The notes under the pieces: model-generated | The model's database searches: none | What the model was told of the DNA's origin: nothing | What the model saw: only the letters and a program-made list of their open reading frames with translations | Part shown: positions 1 to 9,295 of the stretch, one piece after another | Position numbering within the stretch: position 1 is the stretch's first letter | Layout of the letters: every line of letters begins with the position of its first letter | Source: Caenorhabditis remanei | Lineage: Eukaryota; Nematoda; Chromadorea; Rhabditida; Rhabditidae | Direction: 5' to 3' | Length of the DNA: 64,000 nucleotides | NCBI RefSeq assembly: GCF_010183535.1 | Contig: NC_071331.1 | Span: 22,506,001 to 22,570,000, forward strand | Made by a program: the position numbers and the translations under genes

Positions 1-223
1 AAAATCACTCGAAAACACAGATTAGTTTTCCAGTCACAAAAATGCTATTTTCACTCGATTTTCGACCAATTTTTGACAATTTTCAGTCAAAAAACGTCTG
101 AAATTCTGAAATTTTTCTAAAATTTTCAGCATTTTACTTATTTTCAGTCAAAAACTCAGTTTTCAACCGATTTTTTTCCAATTTTCTCCCAAAAAACTGT
201 CTGAAAATCCCAATAATTTCCAG
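1..223 (+). other. Intron of the gene ending at 449
   Basis: AT-rich sequence made of imperfect TTTTCAGTCAAAAA-type words, ending in a clean acceptor (ATTTCCAG) at 216-223. No coding signal is seen. Its donor lies left of the window. Confidence 0.7.
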
Positions 224-449
224 ATTCGGTTACAAGATGTCGTCCGGTCTTTTCCACAAAAAAGACGGTTATTTCGGTCGAAAAGTACGCGCCCTACCGC
301 CCGTCCGCCAACTGGACGCCCCGCCCCAAGCTCCGCCCCCTTCACAAAAGTTCACTTTGACGAAAGGAGAACTGTCGGGTCTACACGGACACGCGAAAGT
401 GCACAATCTGATTCCATCGGGATATAATACGAGAGATTATCCAGAATAA
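224..449 (+). CDS. Terminal exon of an unrecognised gene
   Basis: The exon follows the ATTTCCAG acceptor and stays open to TAA at 447-449. From the first in-frame codon it gives about 74 residues. It begins FGYKMSSGLFHKKDGYF, has a proline-rich middle (ALPPVRQLDAPPQAPPP) and ends SGYNTRDYPE. An internal ATG at 237 exists, but the strong acceptor just upstream and the open frame across it favour an internal coding exon over a start. The stop codon overlaps an AATAAA word at 444-449. Basic and proline-rich composition suggests a disordered tail. I do not recognise the family; the rest of the gene is outside the window. Confidence 0.6.
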
Positions 450-739
450 ATGGAAAATTTGACTGAAAAAATGGGAAAATTTGAGCGTTTTTGAGAGAAA
501 AATGCTTAAAAAATTGTGTTTTTTTGAGAATTTTAGACATTTTTTCTGTTTTTTTAAATTAAAAATGCTAAAAATCAGCGATTTTCCCTATTTAACTCTG
601 TTTTTGTTGTTAGATCCTTCTTTTTAATAGGTTTTCCAATGAATATTATCATTTCAGATTTTTCAGAAAAAATTTTCGGAAAAAAGTAATTTTTCCAAAT
701 TTCCCCCTGAAAACTCCATTTTTAACGATCTACACTATG
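450..739. other. Intergenic spacer
   Basis: AT-rich sequence between the end of the first gene and the first R195 copy. No gene, RNA or recognisable regulatory site is seen. Confidence 0.6.
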
Positions 740-935
740 AAATTCAGCTTCCCCGCCACTATTTACCCCTATCCAGACAGTTTTCACTCAATTTTCAAAT
801 TCTGTGCATTTTGTCGTCGGGGGTGTTCGGTGTTTGCACACAATCGGCGCTACAGTAACCCGAAAAACACAAAATGAGAGATAGAGACGCAGAAAAATGG
901 GGATATGGGTAGTTTTTGATGGGAAATCTGAATTT
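740..935 (-). repeat. R195 unit 1
   Basis: R195 is the name used here for a 195 bp family. Its ends are AAATTCGGATTCCCC and the exact reverse complement, and its core carries CTGCGTCTCTATCTCTCATT, GGTTACTGTAGCGCCG and a GACGACAAAATGCACAG block. Orientation + means the core reads in that order. This copy is complete, reversed, and lies downstream of ShKT-1. Confidence 0.9.
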
Positions 936-1026
936 TAGCATAGTTTTTTTCAAAAAATTGAGATTCTGAGTGATTTTCAGACAAATTTTCAGCCAAAAAA
1001 TGACAAATTTATGCATTTATGAAGGG

Positions 1027-1078
1027 AAACGCAGAAATATAGGGATGCGGGTAGTTTTTGATGGGGAATTCGAATTTG
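1027..1078 (-). repeat. R195 fragment
   Basis: Only the first quarter of the element remains (inverted end, AAAACTACCC block and part of the CTGCGT word, reversed). It sits just past the ShKT-1 stop. Confidence 0.75.
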
Positions 1079-1188
1079 ATATTTATTTTGCTGTATTTTG
1101 ACATTTTGATTGATTTTCAGACAAATTTTCAGCCAAATTTTCAGATTTTCAGCCATATTGATGCATTTATTGATGAGAAACAAGAAAA

Positions 1189-2659
1189 TCAGCAGAATTT
1201 GCAAGTCTTTGCACAATATTCTTTTCTCTTCTCCGGTGGATAGAATGTATTTGTACAGAATCCATTTTTCGCCCATGCTCCACAACTGAAAATTTCAAAT
1301 TTTGAAAAAAATTTTCTCAGAAATTCAAATTTCCCGCCAAAACGAATTCTCGAAAACTCACTTTGGTGATGCATCCTTACACGGAGCCTTAGGTGTAGTC
1401 GGAATAATTTTTGTAGTCTTTGTAGTCTGCGGGGATACTGTAGTTGTAGTCTTTGTAGTCTGCACTGTACTTGTGGATACTGTAGTCTTGATTGGGATTA
1501 CTGTAGTTCTGACTCCTCGGGTTACTGTAGTTGTGGTAGTATTACAAGTGTTACAGCTTAGTGGACATAATCTGAAAAAAAATTTTCAAAAAAATTTCAA
1601 AAAAAATTTTTTTTTTTTTGGACATTCGGACATCCGTACAAACTCACTCTTTTAGATAATCTGAGATACATTGATTACTGTAGTTCGGACAATTTACTGA
1701 GTGATCGACACAACTTGGCTGAGTCGTCGAACCGCATGTTCCACACGTTTGGGGACACGACCTGCAAAAAATTTGGAAATTTTGAAAAATTTTGGATTTT
1801 AGCTACAGTATACCCTGGGTTACTGTAGTTTCTGTACTCACTTGGTGTAATCTGATACCGTACCACACTCCGACGTGAATTTATCACAGTCTTTGTTGTA
1901 ATCGTAGCATTGAGTTGGGTCTGGATGGCACAGACCACAGGTATAGGGACAACGACTGAAAATTAACGATTTTAAGTGGGAAATTCGAATTCCCTGCCCC
2001 TTTTTATCCCTATTTAGACGGTTTTTAGGAAATTTTCGAATTCTGTGCATTTTGTCGTCGGAGTGTTCGGTGTTTGCACACAATCGGCGCTACAGTAACC
2101 CAAAAATCACAAAATGAGAGATAGAGACGCAGAAAAATGGGGATAAGAGTAGTTTTTGATGGGGAATTCGAATATGATATTGGTTTTCAAAAATTGTAAG
2201 AATTTGACCGCTGTTCGGCAGGTTTTAGGTCTTTAAAACTCATTTTCTCTATAAAACCGTGTTCCATTCTCAATTTTCATGTGAAATTCGGATTCCCCGC
2301 AACTTTTTATCCCTATCTAGACGGTTTTCACATAATTTTAAAAATCTGTGCATTTTGTCGTCGCGGTGTTCGGTGTTTGCACACAATCGGCGCTACAGTA
2401 ACCCGAAAAACACAAAATGAGAGATAGAGACGCAGAAAAATGGGGGATACGGGTAGTTTTTGATGGGGAATCCGAAAATGAGCTTAGTTTTTTGATATTT
2501 GGCTTAAAATTTTTAGAATTTTCAATTTTTTACTCACCTTTGAAAATACATATCCGTACACAAGCCGCTGCTTGACATACAAGAAATCATATCGTCGACA
2601 CATTCTTCTGAAGTTACAGTGACCACGAGGAACGCGAAAATTAGAACTAATCGCGTCAT
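1189..2659 (-). CDS. ShKT-1: secreted protein with four ShKT domains
   Basis: Five exons join in frame: 2659-2538, 1955-1842, 1761-1648, 1571-1362 and 1285-1189 (657 nt, 218 residues). Residues 1-17 form a signal peptide (MTRLVLIFAFLVVTVTS). Four six-cysteine ShKT modules follow; the first three are contiguous and each ends in a CPxTCGxC or CPLSCNTC signature. A threonine-rich linker of about 55 residues, with repeated TTV and KTT, separates module 4, which ends CAKTCKFC just before the stop. ShKT modules are common in nematode secreted and cuticle proteins; no activity can be claimed from sequence. AATAAA lies just after the stop. It is transcribed away from ShKT-2 with a matching promoter. 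All frames and splice sites are intact. Confidence 0.88.
1981..2478 (-). repeat. R195 units 2 and 3, direct pair
   Basis: Units at 1981-2174 and 2283-2478 in the same orientation, separated by a roughly 108 bp linker that contains CTGTTCGGCAGG and AAAACTCATTTTCT. They fill most of intron 1 of ShKT-1. Confidence 0.9.
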
Positions 2660-2702
2660 TTTTGGATGGAAAATCGAAAAATTTGATAATTTGAATGTTT
2701 CA

Positions 2703-2734
2703 CCGCAAACTTTTATACGCTTAGTGTTATCAGT
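2703..2734 (-). promoter_or_regulatory. ShKT-1 core promoter with GATA site
   Basis: On the minus strand the order is ACTGATAA (2734-2727), TATAAAAG (2717-2710) and GTTTGCGG (2710-2703), 44-75 nt before the ATG at 2659. The same three blocks with the same 17 nt spacing from GATA site to TATA box precede ShKT-2. TGATAA is the known core bound by the intestinal GATA factors ELT-2/ELT-7 in C. elegans; gut expression is inferred. Confidence 0.7.
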
Positions 2735-2911
2735 ACGTCCAAAGAACCCTAAAAAGTGATATGGAAAAATGATGTGGGTGATTTGGACCCCACCCACTTT
2801 GACTTTTACACGAATACAAAAAATATGAAAAAAAAAGTAGTTTAAAACAAATTTTTCAGAAAAAAACTTTATTTCTGGTAAAAATTTGAGTTTTCACTTC
2901 TTTTTATTATG

Positions 2912-3106
2912 AAATTCGGATTCCCCGCCCCCTTTTACCCCTATCCAGACAGTTTTCACAAAATTTTTGAATTCTGTGCATTTTGTCGTCGGGGTGTTTG
3001 GTGTCTGCACACAATCGGCGCTACAGTAACCCAAAAAACACAAATTGAGAGATAGAGACGCAGAAAAATGGGGATAGGGGTAGTTTTTGATGAGGAATTC
3101 GGATTT
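2912..3106 (-). repeat. R195 unit 4
   Basis: Complete reversed copy in the spacer between the divergent ShKT-1 and ShKT-2 genes. Confidence 0.9.
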
Positions 3107-3365
3107 GAGCTTAGTCTTTATGTATTCTATCATTTTTCAGCTATTTTCAGACAAATTTTCAGCCAAAAAGTGACAAAAACTTGAAAATATTTCAATTTGA
3201 CAATTTTACTTCCACAAAAAGAGGCGATAAAAGTATTATGATATCATAAGTCACTACATTTGGAGTTCTTATCAGAAAACGCTTCATGCTGATAAAAAAT
3301 TGACGATTTTCTTTAAAAAATCAAATTTTCTGGAATTTCTGCGTTTTTTGTCTAGAAATTCTGAG

Positions 3366-3560
3366 AAATTCGAATTCCCCATCAAAAACTACCCATATCC
3401 CCTTTTTTCTGCGTCTCTATCTCTCATTTTGTGTTTTTTGGGTTACTGTAGCGCCGATTGTGTGCAAACACCGAACGCCGCGACGACAAAATGCACAGAA
3501 TTCGAAAATTGAGTGAAAACTGTCTGGATAGGGGTAAAAAGGGGTGGGGAATCCGAATTT
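3366..3560 (+). repeat. R195 unit 5
   Basis: Complete forward copy in the ShKT-1/ShKT-2 spacer. With unit 4 it forms a head-to-head pair around 3107-3365. Confidence 0.9.
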
Positions 3561-3766
3561 TGTAGTGAAAACTGCTGGAAGTGGTTGGTTTAGAGGTTTT
3601 TTCGCTGAAATTTTAGGTTTTTTGATAATATTTTTCAGTTTTTTCACTTTTTCCGGGAGCAACCCATTTTTATTGTTGTGTGTAGGTGTTAATCACATCA
3701 TTCTTTTTCAATTCTAATCATTTCTCTTATCACTTTATGATTTCTTGATTTCCTCCCACAACTCCC

Positions 3767-3798
3767 ACTGATAACATTTCGCTTATAAAACTTTGCGG
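3767..3798 (+). promoter_or_regulatory. ShKT-2 core promoter with GATA site
   Basis: ACTGATAA at 3767-3774, TATAAAA at 3784-3790 and CTTTGCGG at 3791-3798, 27 nt before the ATG at 3825. The layout matches the ShKT-1 promoter although the flanks differ, so these blocks appear to be retained. Confidence 0.7.
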
Positions 3799-3824
3799 GA
3801 AACCACCAGAGAAATCATCAAAAA

Positions 3825-5571
3825 ATGATTCGATTCCTGATTTTTATCACATTTTTGCGGTTTTTGTGTATTCCGAGTCATGTATGGACTTGATTATCAC
3901 GTGTCCGGATATGAAGAACGCTTGCAGTGAGACAATGATACAGAAGTGAGTTTTTTCTGAAAATCTGAAAGTTTTTAGTAATTTTCACTACGAAATTCGG
4001 ATTCCCCGCTCCCTTTTACCCCTATCCAAACAGTTTTCACAAAATTTTCGAAATCTGTGCATTTTGTCGTCGGGGTGTTCGGTGTTTGCACACAATCGGC
4101 GCTACAGTAACCCAAAAAACACAAAATGAGAGATAGAGACGCAGAAAAATAAGTATATGGGTAGTTTTTGATGGAAAATTCGAATTTGATGATGGTTTTT
4201 GAAATTTCGAAAAATTTCACCGATGTTCGGCAGGTTTCATATCATTAAAACTCATTTTCTGTATCAAAACGTGTTCTAGGTTTGATTTTCATGTTAAATT
4301 CGGATTCCCCGCCCTCTTTTACCCCTATCCAGACAATTTCCACTCAATTTTCAAATTCTGTGCATTTTGTCGTCGTGGTGTTCGGTGTTTGCACACAATC
4401 GACGCTACAGTAACCCAAAAAACACAAAATGAGAGATAGAAACGCAGAAAAATGAGGATATGGGTAGTTTTTGATGGGGAATTCGAATTTGATGATGGTT
4501 TTTGAAATTTCGAAAAATTTCACCGATGTTCGGCAGGTTTCATATCATTAAAACTCATTTTCTGTATCAAAACGTGTTCTAGGTTTGATTTTCATGTTAA
4601 ATTCGGTTTTTCTGCCTATTTTTACCCCTATCTTGACACTTTTCACTCATTTTTCAAATTCTGTGCATTCTGTCGTCGTGGTGTTCGGTGTTTGCACACA
4701 ATCGGCGCTACAGTAACCCGAAAAAACACAAAATGAGAGATAGAGACGCAGAAAAATGGGGATAAGGGTAGTTTTTGATGGGGAATTCGAATTTGATAAT
4801 GGTTTTTTTTTGTTTTTTTCTCGATTTTCAGTCACTTTTTTCAGTGAATGCCCCTATACTTGCGGAATATGCACCCAAGACCCCACAAAATGTAGTGATA
4901 CCAATTTGGACTGCACCAAATTCAATATTCAATGTGAATTCGACAATTTCAAAAAGTGAGTGTGATGGATTACTGTAATTTCGAAAAAAAAATTATCGGT
5001 TTTTTTTGCCAGAACGTGTCCCCAAACGTGTGGAACATGCGGTTCGACGACTCAGCCAAGTTGTGTAGATCACTCAGTAAACTGTCCGAACTACAGTAAT
5101 CAATGTAGCACAGATTATATTAAAGAGTGAGTTTGTCCGGATGTCCGGATTTCCAAAAAAAAAAAAATTTTTTTGAAAATTTTTTTTCAGATTATGTCCA
5201 CTAAGCTGTAACACTTGTAATACCACCACAACTACAGTAACCCGAGGAGTCAAAACTACAGTAATCCCAATCAAGACTACAGTATCCACAACTACAGTGC
5301 AGACTACAAAGACTACAACTACAGTACCCCCGCAGACTACAAAGACTACAAAAATGATTCCTACTACACCTAAGACTCCGTGTAAGGATGCATCACCAAA
5401 GTGAGTTTTCGAGAATTCGATTTGGCGGGAAATTTGAATTTCTGAGAAAAATTTTCAAATTTTTAAATTTTCAGTTGTGGAGCATGGGCGAAGAATGGAT
5501 TCTGTACAAATACATTCTATCCACCGGAGAAGAGAAAAGAATATTGTGCAAAGACTTGCAAATTCTGCTGA
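3825..5571 (+). CDS. ShKT-2: four ShKT domains, frame broken in exon 1
   Basis: Exons 3825-3945, 4845-4955, 5013-5126, 5191-5400 and 5475-5571 match ShKT-1 in order and splice phase. Exon 1 is 121 nt against 122 in ShKT-1. The signal-peptide frame opened by the ATG and the cysteine-bearing frame are one base apart, with the shift near the T run at 3852-3856. As read, the frame from this ATG stops at TGA within exon 1. Downstream exons are open and end in the CAKTCKFC module. Exon 2 differs clearly from the other copies (CGICTQDPT against CGLCHPDPT), while exons 3-5 are nearly identical. AATAAA lies at 5589. Either an early pseudogene or a consensus error. Intron 1 holds three R195 units. Confidence 0.75.
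3993..4794 (-). repeat. R195 units 6-8, direct triplet
   Basis: Units start at 3993, 4296 and 4599, giving a period of 303 bp. The two linkers are nearly identical to each other, containing CCGATGTTCGGCAGG and AAAACGTGTTCTAGG. The triplet occupies intron 1 of ShKT-2. Confidence 0.92.
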
Positions 5572-5683
5572 TTTTCTTGTTTCTCATCAATAAATGCATC
5601 AATATGGCTGAAAATCTGAAAATTTGGCTGAAAATTTGTCTGAAAATCAATCAAAATGTCAAAATACAGCGAAATAAATATTG

Positions 5684-5877
5684 AATTCGGATTCCCCATC
5701 AAAAACTACCCCTATCCCCATTTTTCTGCGTCTCTATCTCTCATTTTGTGTTTTTTGGGTTACTGTAGCGCCGATTGTGTGCAGACACCGAACACCCCGA
5801 CGACAAAATGCACAGAATTCGAAAATTGCGTAAAAACCGTCTAGATAGGGGAAAAAAGGGGCGGGGAATCCGAATTT
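5684..5877 (+). repeat. R195 unit 9
   Basis: Complete forward copy between the ShKT-2 and GT11-A 3' ends. Near identity between the two GT11 blocks starts immediately after its right end. Confidence 0.92.
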
Positions 5878-5919
5878 CATAATAAAAATTTATTTAGAGA
5901 TCAAAAAATAACCAAAAAA

Positions 5920-7913
5920 TCAGAAAAATGTGTCAATTCTGCCCGTAACATTGTCATATCTCAATTTGATCCACTCTGGCGGATAGAAATCCTCTTCCTT
6001 CATCTCATTTGCCACCTGAAACTAAAAAATGGGTTACTGTACCTTCTTGGATTACTGTACCTTGTCCTGCGTCTCCTGAATATTTCTATAATAAGTGACT
6101 GATCCCTCTTTCGACAAATATGATAACCACCAGCCGAATGTTGACGACGGTGCTGAAAAACTGAAAATGGATTACTGTAGGTGTCCCCCAGGTTACTGTA
6201 CCTGTGATCAGTGTGACGTCACAAAATTTTCGAGTGAAAGCCAAGTCGATTTCTGGCGCCAAAGTTGGTGTGAGGACGACCTGAAATCATTGCTGACGCG
6301 TTTGGTGCAAAAATGCCAAAAATTATTACCGAATACTTTCTGGGCAGATTAATAGTGTCCAAAAGATCTGAAAATGTCATAAAATTTGAAATATCAGTGA
6401 GATCCGAAAATGCGTCAACAAAAAATTTGCTGGCGCATTTCTCGATATACCTTTAAAAACTTCATAAACAAATTTGACGTCATTCCCGAACACTGCTACA
6501 GTAACCCGTGGATGAGATTTTCGATCTGAAACTTTCAAATTTCAGTACGACACTCCGATATTCCACCCTACAGTAATCCACAAGAAAGTCTGTGGCCGCC
6601 CGTGTGAATTTAGGATCCGTTGGTTGATGGAAATCATCGGTTTGAAAATCGCCACGCCGAATGTGAGGACAGATTCTGTAAAAACAAAAAAACGAGAAAT
6701 GCGCCAAGGCACGAGAAATGCGCCAAGGCACGGGAAGTGCGTCAACCCCTCTTATGATTCCCTAATTCAAAAGTAGGTATTAATCTTGTGTAAACAGTGA
6801 ACAGTAAACCTTGGTTGCACGAGAAATGCGTCAGCACTGGTCATTGCTGGCGCATTTTTTGATACTCACATAAAATCATTCCTGTGTCGTTCTGGAAGCA
6901 AACATTCCGCTTTTTGAAAGATTTGATCTTTTGGCTTCAATAATTCCCGGATTTTCAGCCGAATATGATTGAAATACTTGAAACTCTAAAAAAAAATTCA
7001 GAAAAATTGCTGACGCACTTTCGGTGTACCTGGAAATAACGTCCATCGAAGATCAAATGTTTCTCTGGTCGACTTATAAACTGTTTTGGGTCATCAAACG
7101 TGCAACATTTGCCAACACTCAAATCCTGACGGGTTGCTGCAGCGGTCTGAAATATTGTATCGAAAAATGCGCCAGCAAATTATTTTTGGACTCATTTTTT
7201 GAATCGGAAGGTTCTAATGAACATAGAAACTGTCAAAACAACTTAAAATTGACTAAATCAGAAAAAGCGCCAATGCACCGAAAACGCGTCAGCAACCGTC
7301 TTGCTGGCGCGTTTCTCGATCCGACACCCCTAACTTACCGGAATCATTCTGAACTCGAATTCATCAATAATTTTTGGAAAATAGGATAAATTTCGTTAGC
7401 CAATATGCGAATATTGTTGAGATCAGTTGCATTTACAAGAACTCGTCGTTGAAGAGTGTCACCGATGCCAATTAGAGTCATTAGCTCGAAATATTTGTTG
7501 CCTGGAACAAAAATTGATTGCTAACGCAGTTTTTGAGCGTTGGCGCGTTTTCGGTGAGTTGGCGCGTTTCCGGTGCGTTGACGCATTTCTTGATACTCAC
7601 CTAATCCGCCATCCCTGAAGCCTCCGAGATGAAGTTGAACTGTTTTTTCGTACTTTTTATCGATTTCTGTGATTTCTGCGTCCTCCGGAACGAGAAAAGT
7701 CATATTTTCGATGCGAGACACACATTGCTGCACGTTTTTCTTCAATTCTGTCAGGATTAACGGTTCGACCATTGGTTTTCTTCTGGTTTTCATGAATAAT
7801 ATGAAGATCACTGAAAATTTGAAGGATTCTGGCGTACTTTGAGACTAAAACTTACCAAAAACAAGAAAGATGATGATGTAGAGCTTATTGGTCCGAAAAA
7901 CTTTTGGTTTCAT
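5920..7913 (-). CDS. GT11-A: alpha-1,2-fucosyltransferase-like, frameshift in exon 3
   Basis: Eleven exons: 7913-7856, 7810-7601, 7501-7339, 7146-7030, 6985-6870, 6675-6572, 6525-6451, 6367-6330, 6280-6202, 6152-6061, 6015-5920. An unbroken version would have 382 codons. Residues about 11-26 form a signal anchor, giving type II Golgi topology. Motifs in order: LIGIGDTLQRR near 99-109 (GT11 N-terminal G-x-G region), KCCTFDDP near 157-164, HIRRGDF at 226-232 (the GT11 HxRRxD motif for GDP-fucose), and STFGWW near 324-329 (third conserved GT11 motif). Introns of 46-49 nt separate several exons. Exon 3 is one base short in the A run near 7377-7382 compared with GT11-B, which breaks the frame. It lacks the GATA upstream block of B and C. 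Acceptor substrate unknown. Confidence 0.85.
6400..7610. repeat. GCGCATTT/GCGTCAGC words in GT11 introns
   Basis: Most GT11-A introns longer than 50 nt, and one shorter one, contain the word TGCTGGCGCATTT or TTGCTGACGCG or its reverse complement, often as facing pairs (for example 6411-6446, 6826-6862 and 7265-7322). The same holds in GT11-B and GT11-C at matching intron positions. The exons lack it. Confidence 0.7.
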
Positions 7914-7960
7914 CTCAAATTTCTGAAATTTTTTTCTAAAAATTATAAAAAACCAATATC

Positions 7961-8155
7961 AAATTCGAATTCCCCATCAAAAACTACCCATATCCTCATT
8001 TTCCTGCGTCTCTATCTCTCATTTTGTGTTTTTTGGGTTACTGTAGCGCCGATTGTGTGCAAACACCGAACACCACGACGACAAAATGCACAGAATTCGA
8101 ATATTGTCTAAAAACCGTCTAGATAGGGGTAAAAATTGGCGGGGAATCCGAATTT
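7961..8155 (+). repeat. R195 unit 10, chimeric junction copy
   Basis: The left flank (ATAAAAAACCAATATC) is identical to that of unit 12 upstream of GT11-B. The right end (CTAAAAACCGTCTAGATA) and right flank match unit 2 in ShKT-1 intron 1. One copy thus joins the GT11 5' side to the ShKT intron side. Confidence 0.85.
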
Positions 8156-8180
8156 TTTACTTAAAATCTATAATTTTCAG

Positions 8181-8968
8181 TCGTTGTCCCTATACCTGTG
8201 GTCTGTGTCATCCAGACCCTACTAAATGTTACGATTTCAACAAAGATTGTGATAAATTCACGTCAGAGTGTGGTACGGTAGCAGATTACACGAAGTAAGT
8301 ACAGTAACCCAGGGTATACTGTAGCTAGAATCCAAAATTTTTCAAAATTTCCAAAATTTTTTAGGTCTTGCCCCCAAACGTGTGGAACATGCGGTTCGAC
8401 GACTCAGCCAAGTTGTGTAGATCACTCAGTAAATTGTCCAAACTACAGTAATCAATGTAGCACAGATTATCTAAAAGAGTGAGTTTGTCCGGATGTCCGG
8501 ATTTTCAAAAAAAAATTTTTTTTTTGAAAATTTTCTCAAAAAAACATTTTCAGATTATGTCCACTAAGCTGTAACACTTGTAATACCACCAAAACTACAG
8601 TATCCATAACTACAGTAACCCGAGGAGTCAGAACTACAGTAATCCCAATCAAGACTACAGTATCCACCACCGCCACAACTACAGTACCCCTAGTCAAGAC
8701 TACAAAGACTACAACTACAGTACCCCCGCAGACTACAAAGACTACAAAAATGATTCCGACTACACCTAAGGCTCCGTGTAAGGATGCATCACCAAAGTGA
8801 GTTTTTGAATTTTTCTTTTTGGCGGGAAATTTGAATTTCTGAGAAAAATTTTCAAAATTTAAAATTTTCAGTTGTGGAGCATGGGCGAAGAATGGATTCT
8901 GTACGAATACATTTTATCCACCGGAGAAGAGAAAAGAATATTGTGCAAAGACTTGCAAATTCTGCTGA
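8181..8968 (+). pseudogene. ShKT-3: ShKT gene lacking its first exon
   Basis: Exons 8181-8294, 8365-8478, 8554-8796 and 8872-8968 correspond to exons 2-5 of ShKT-1 and are all open with good splice sites. No signal-peptide exon or ACTGATAA/TATAAAA promoter is found between the GT11-A start at 7913 and 8181; only R195 unit 10 lies there. Exon 2 resembles ShKT-1 (CGLCHPDPTKC), not ShKT-2. The threonine-rich linker exon is 33 nt longer than in the other copies, adding 11 residues of further TTV/KTT repeats. Without exon 1 it lacks the secretion signal and half of the first module, so it is probably non-functional unless a distant exon is used. Confidence 0.8.
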
Positions 8969-9058
8969 TTACTGGTCTCTCATTAATAAATTCATCAATA
9001 TGGCTGAAAATCTGAAAATTTGGCCGAAAATTTGTCAAATTACAGCAAAACCAATATC

Positions 9059-9253
9059 AAATTCGAATTCCCCATTGAAAACTACCCATATCCCCATTTT
9101 TCTGCGTCTCTATCTCTCATTTTGTGTTTTTCGGGTTACTGTAGTGCCGATTGTGTGCAAACACCGAACACCGTGACGACAAAATGCACAGAATTTGAAA
9201 ATTTAGTGAAAACCGTCTGGGTAGGGGTAAAAAGGGTCGGGGAACCCGAATTT
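9059..9253 (+). repeat. R195 unit 11
   Basis: Complete forward copy between the ShKT-3 and GT11-B 3' ends, in the position equivalent to unit 9. Confidence 0.9.
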
Positions 9254-9295
9254 TATAATAAAAATTTATTTAGAGATCAAAAAATAACCAAAAAA

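Larger units (their letters stand above)
5878..8030. repeat. Duplicated block carrying GT11-A
   Basis: Nearly identical to 9254-11410. From exon 11 to exon 4 of the GT11 gene the offset is exactly 3376 bp with no indel, and outside that only single-base run differences were found. Left identity ends at R195 units 9/11 and right identity ends inside units 10/12. The duplication is therefore very recent, or an assembly artefact. Confidence 0.85.

Noticed and set aside
5684..5860. Family of small cysteine-rich genes with the CSADCVQTPNT peptide
   Set aside because: The frame belongs to the R195 repeat, occurs in both orientations and inside introns, and lacks start, splice and signal-peptide context.
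6480..6731. Minus-strand frame continuing from HIRRGDF to a YCSSVRE ending
   Set aside because: It runs through a 46 nt intron; splicing it out restores the conserved VAVFGNDVKFVYEV segment.
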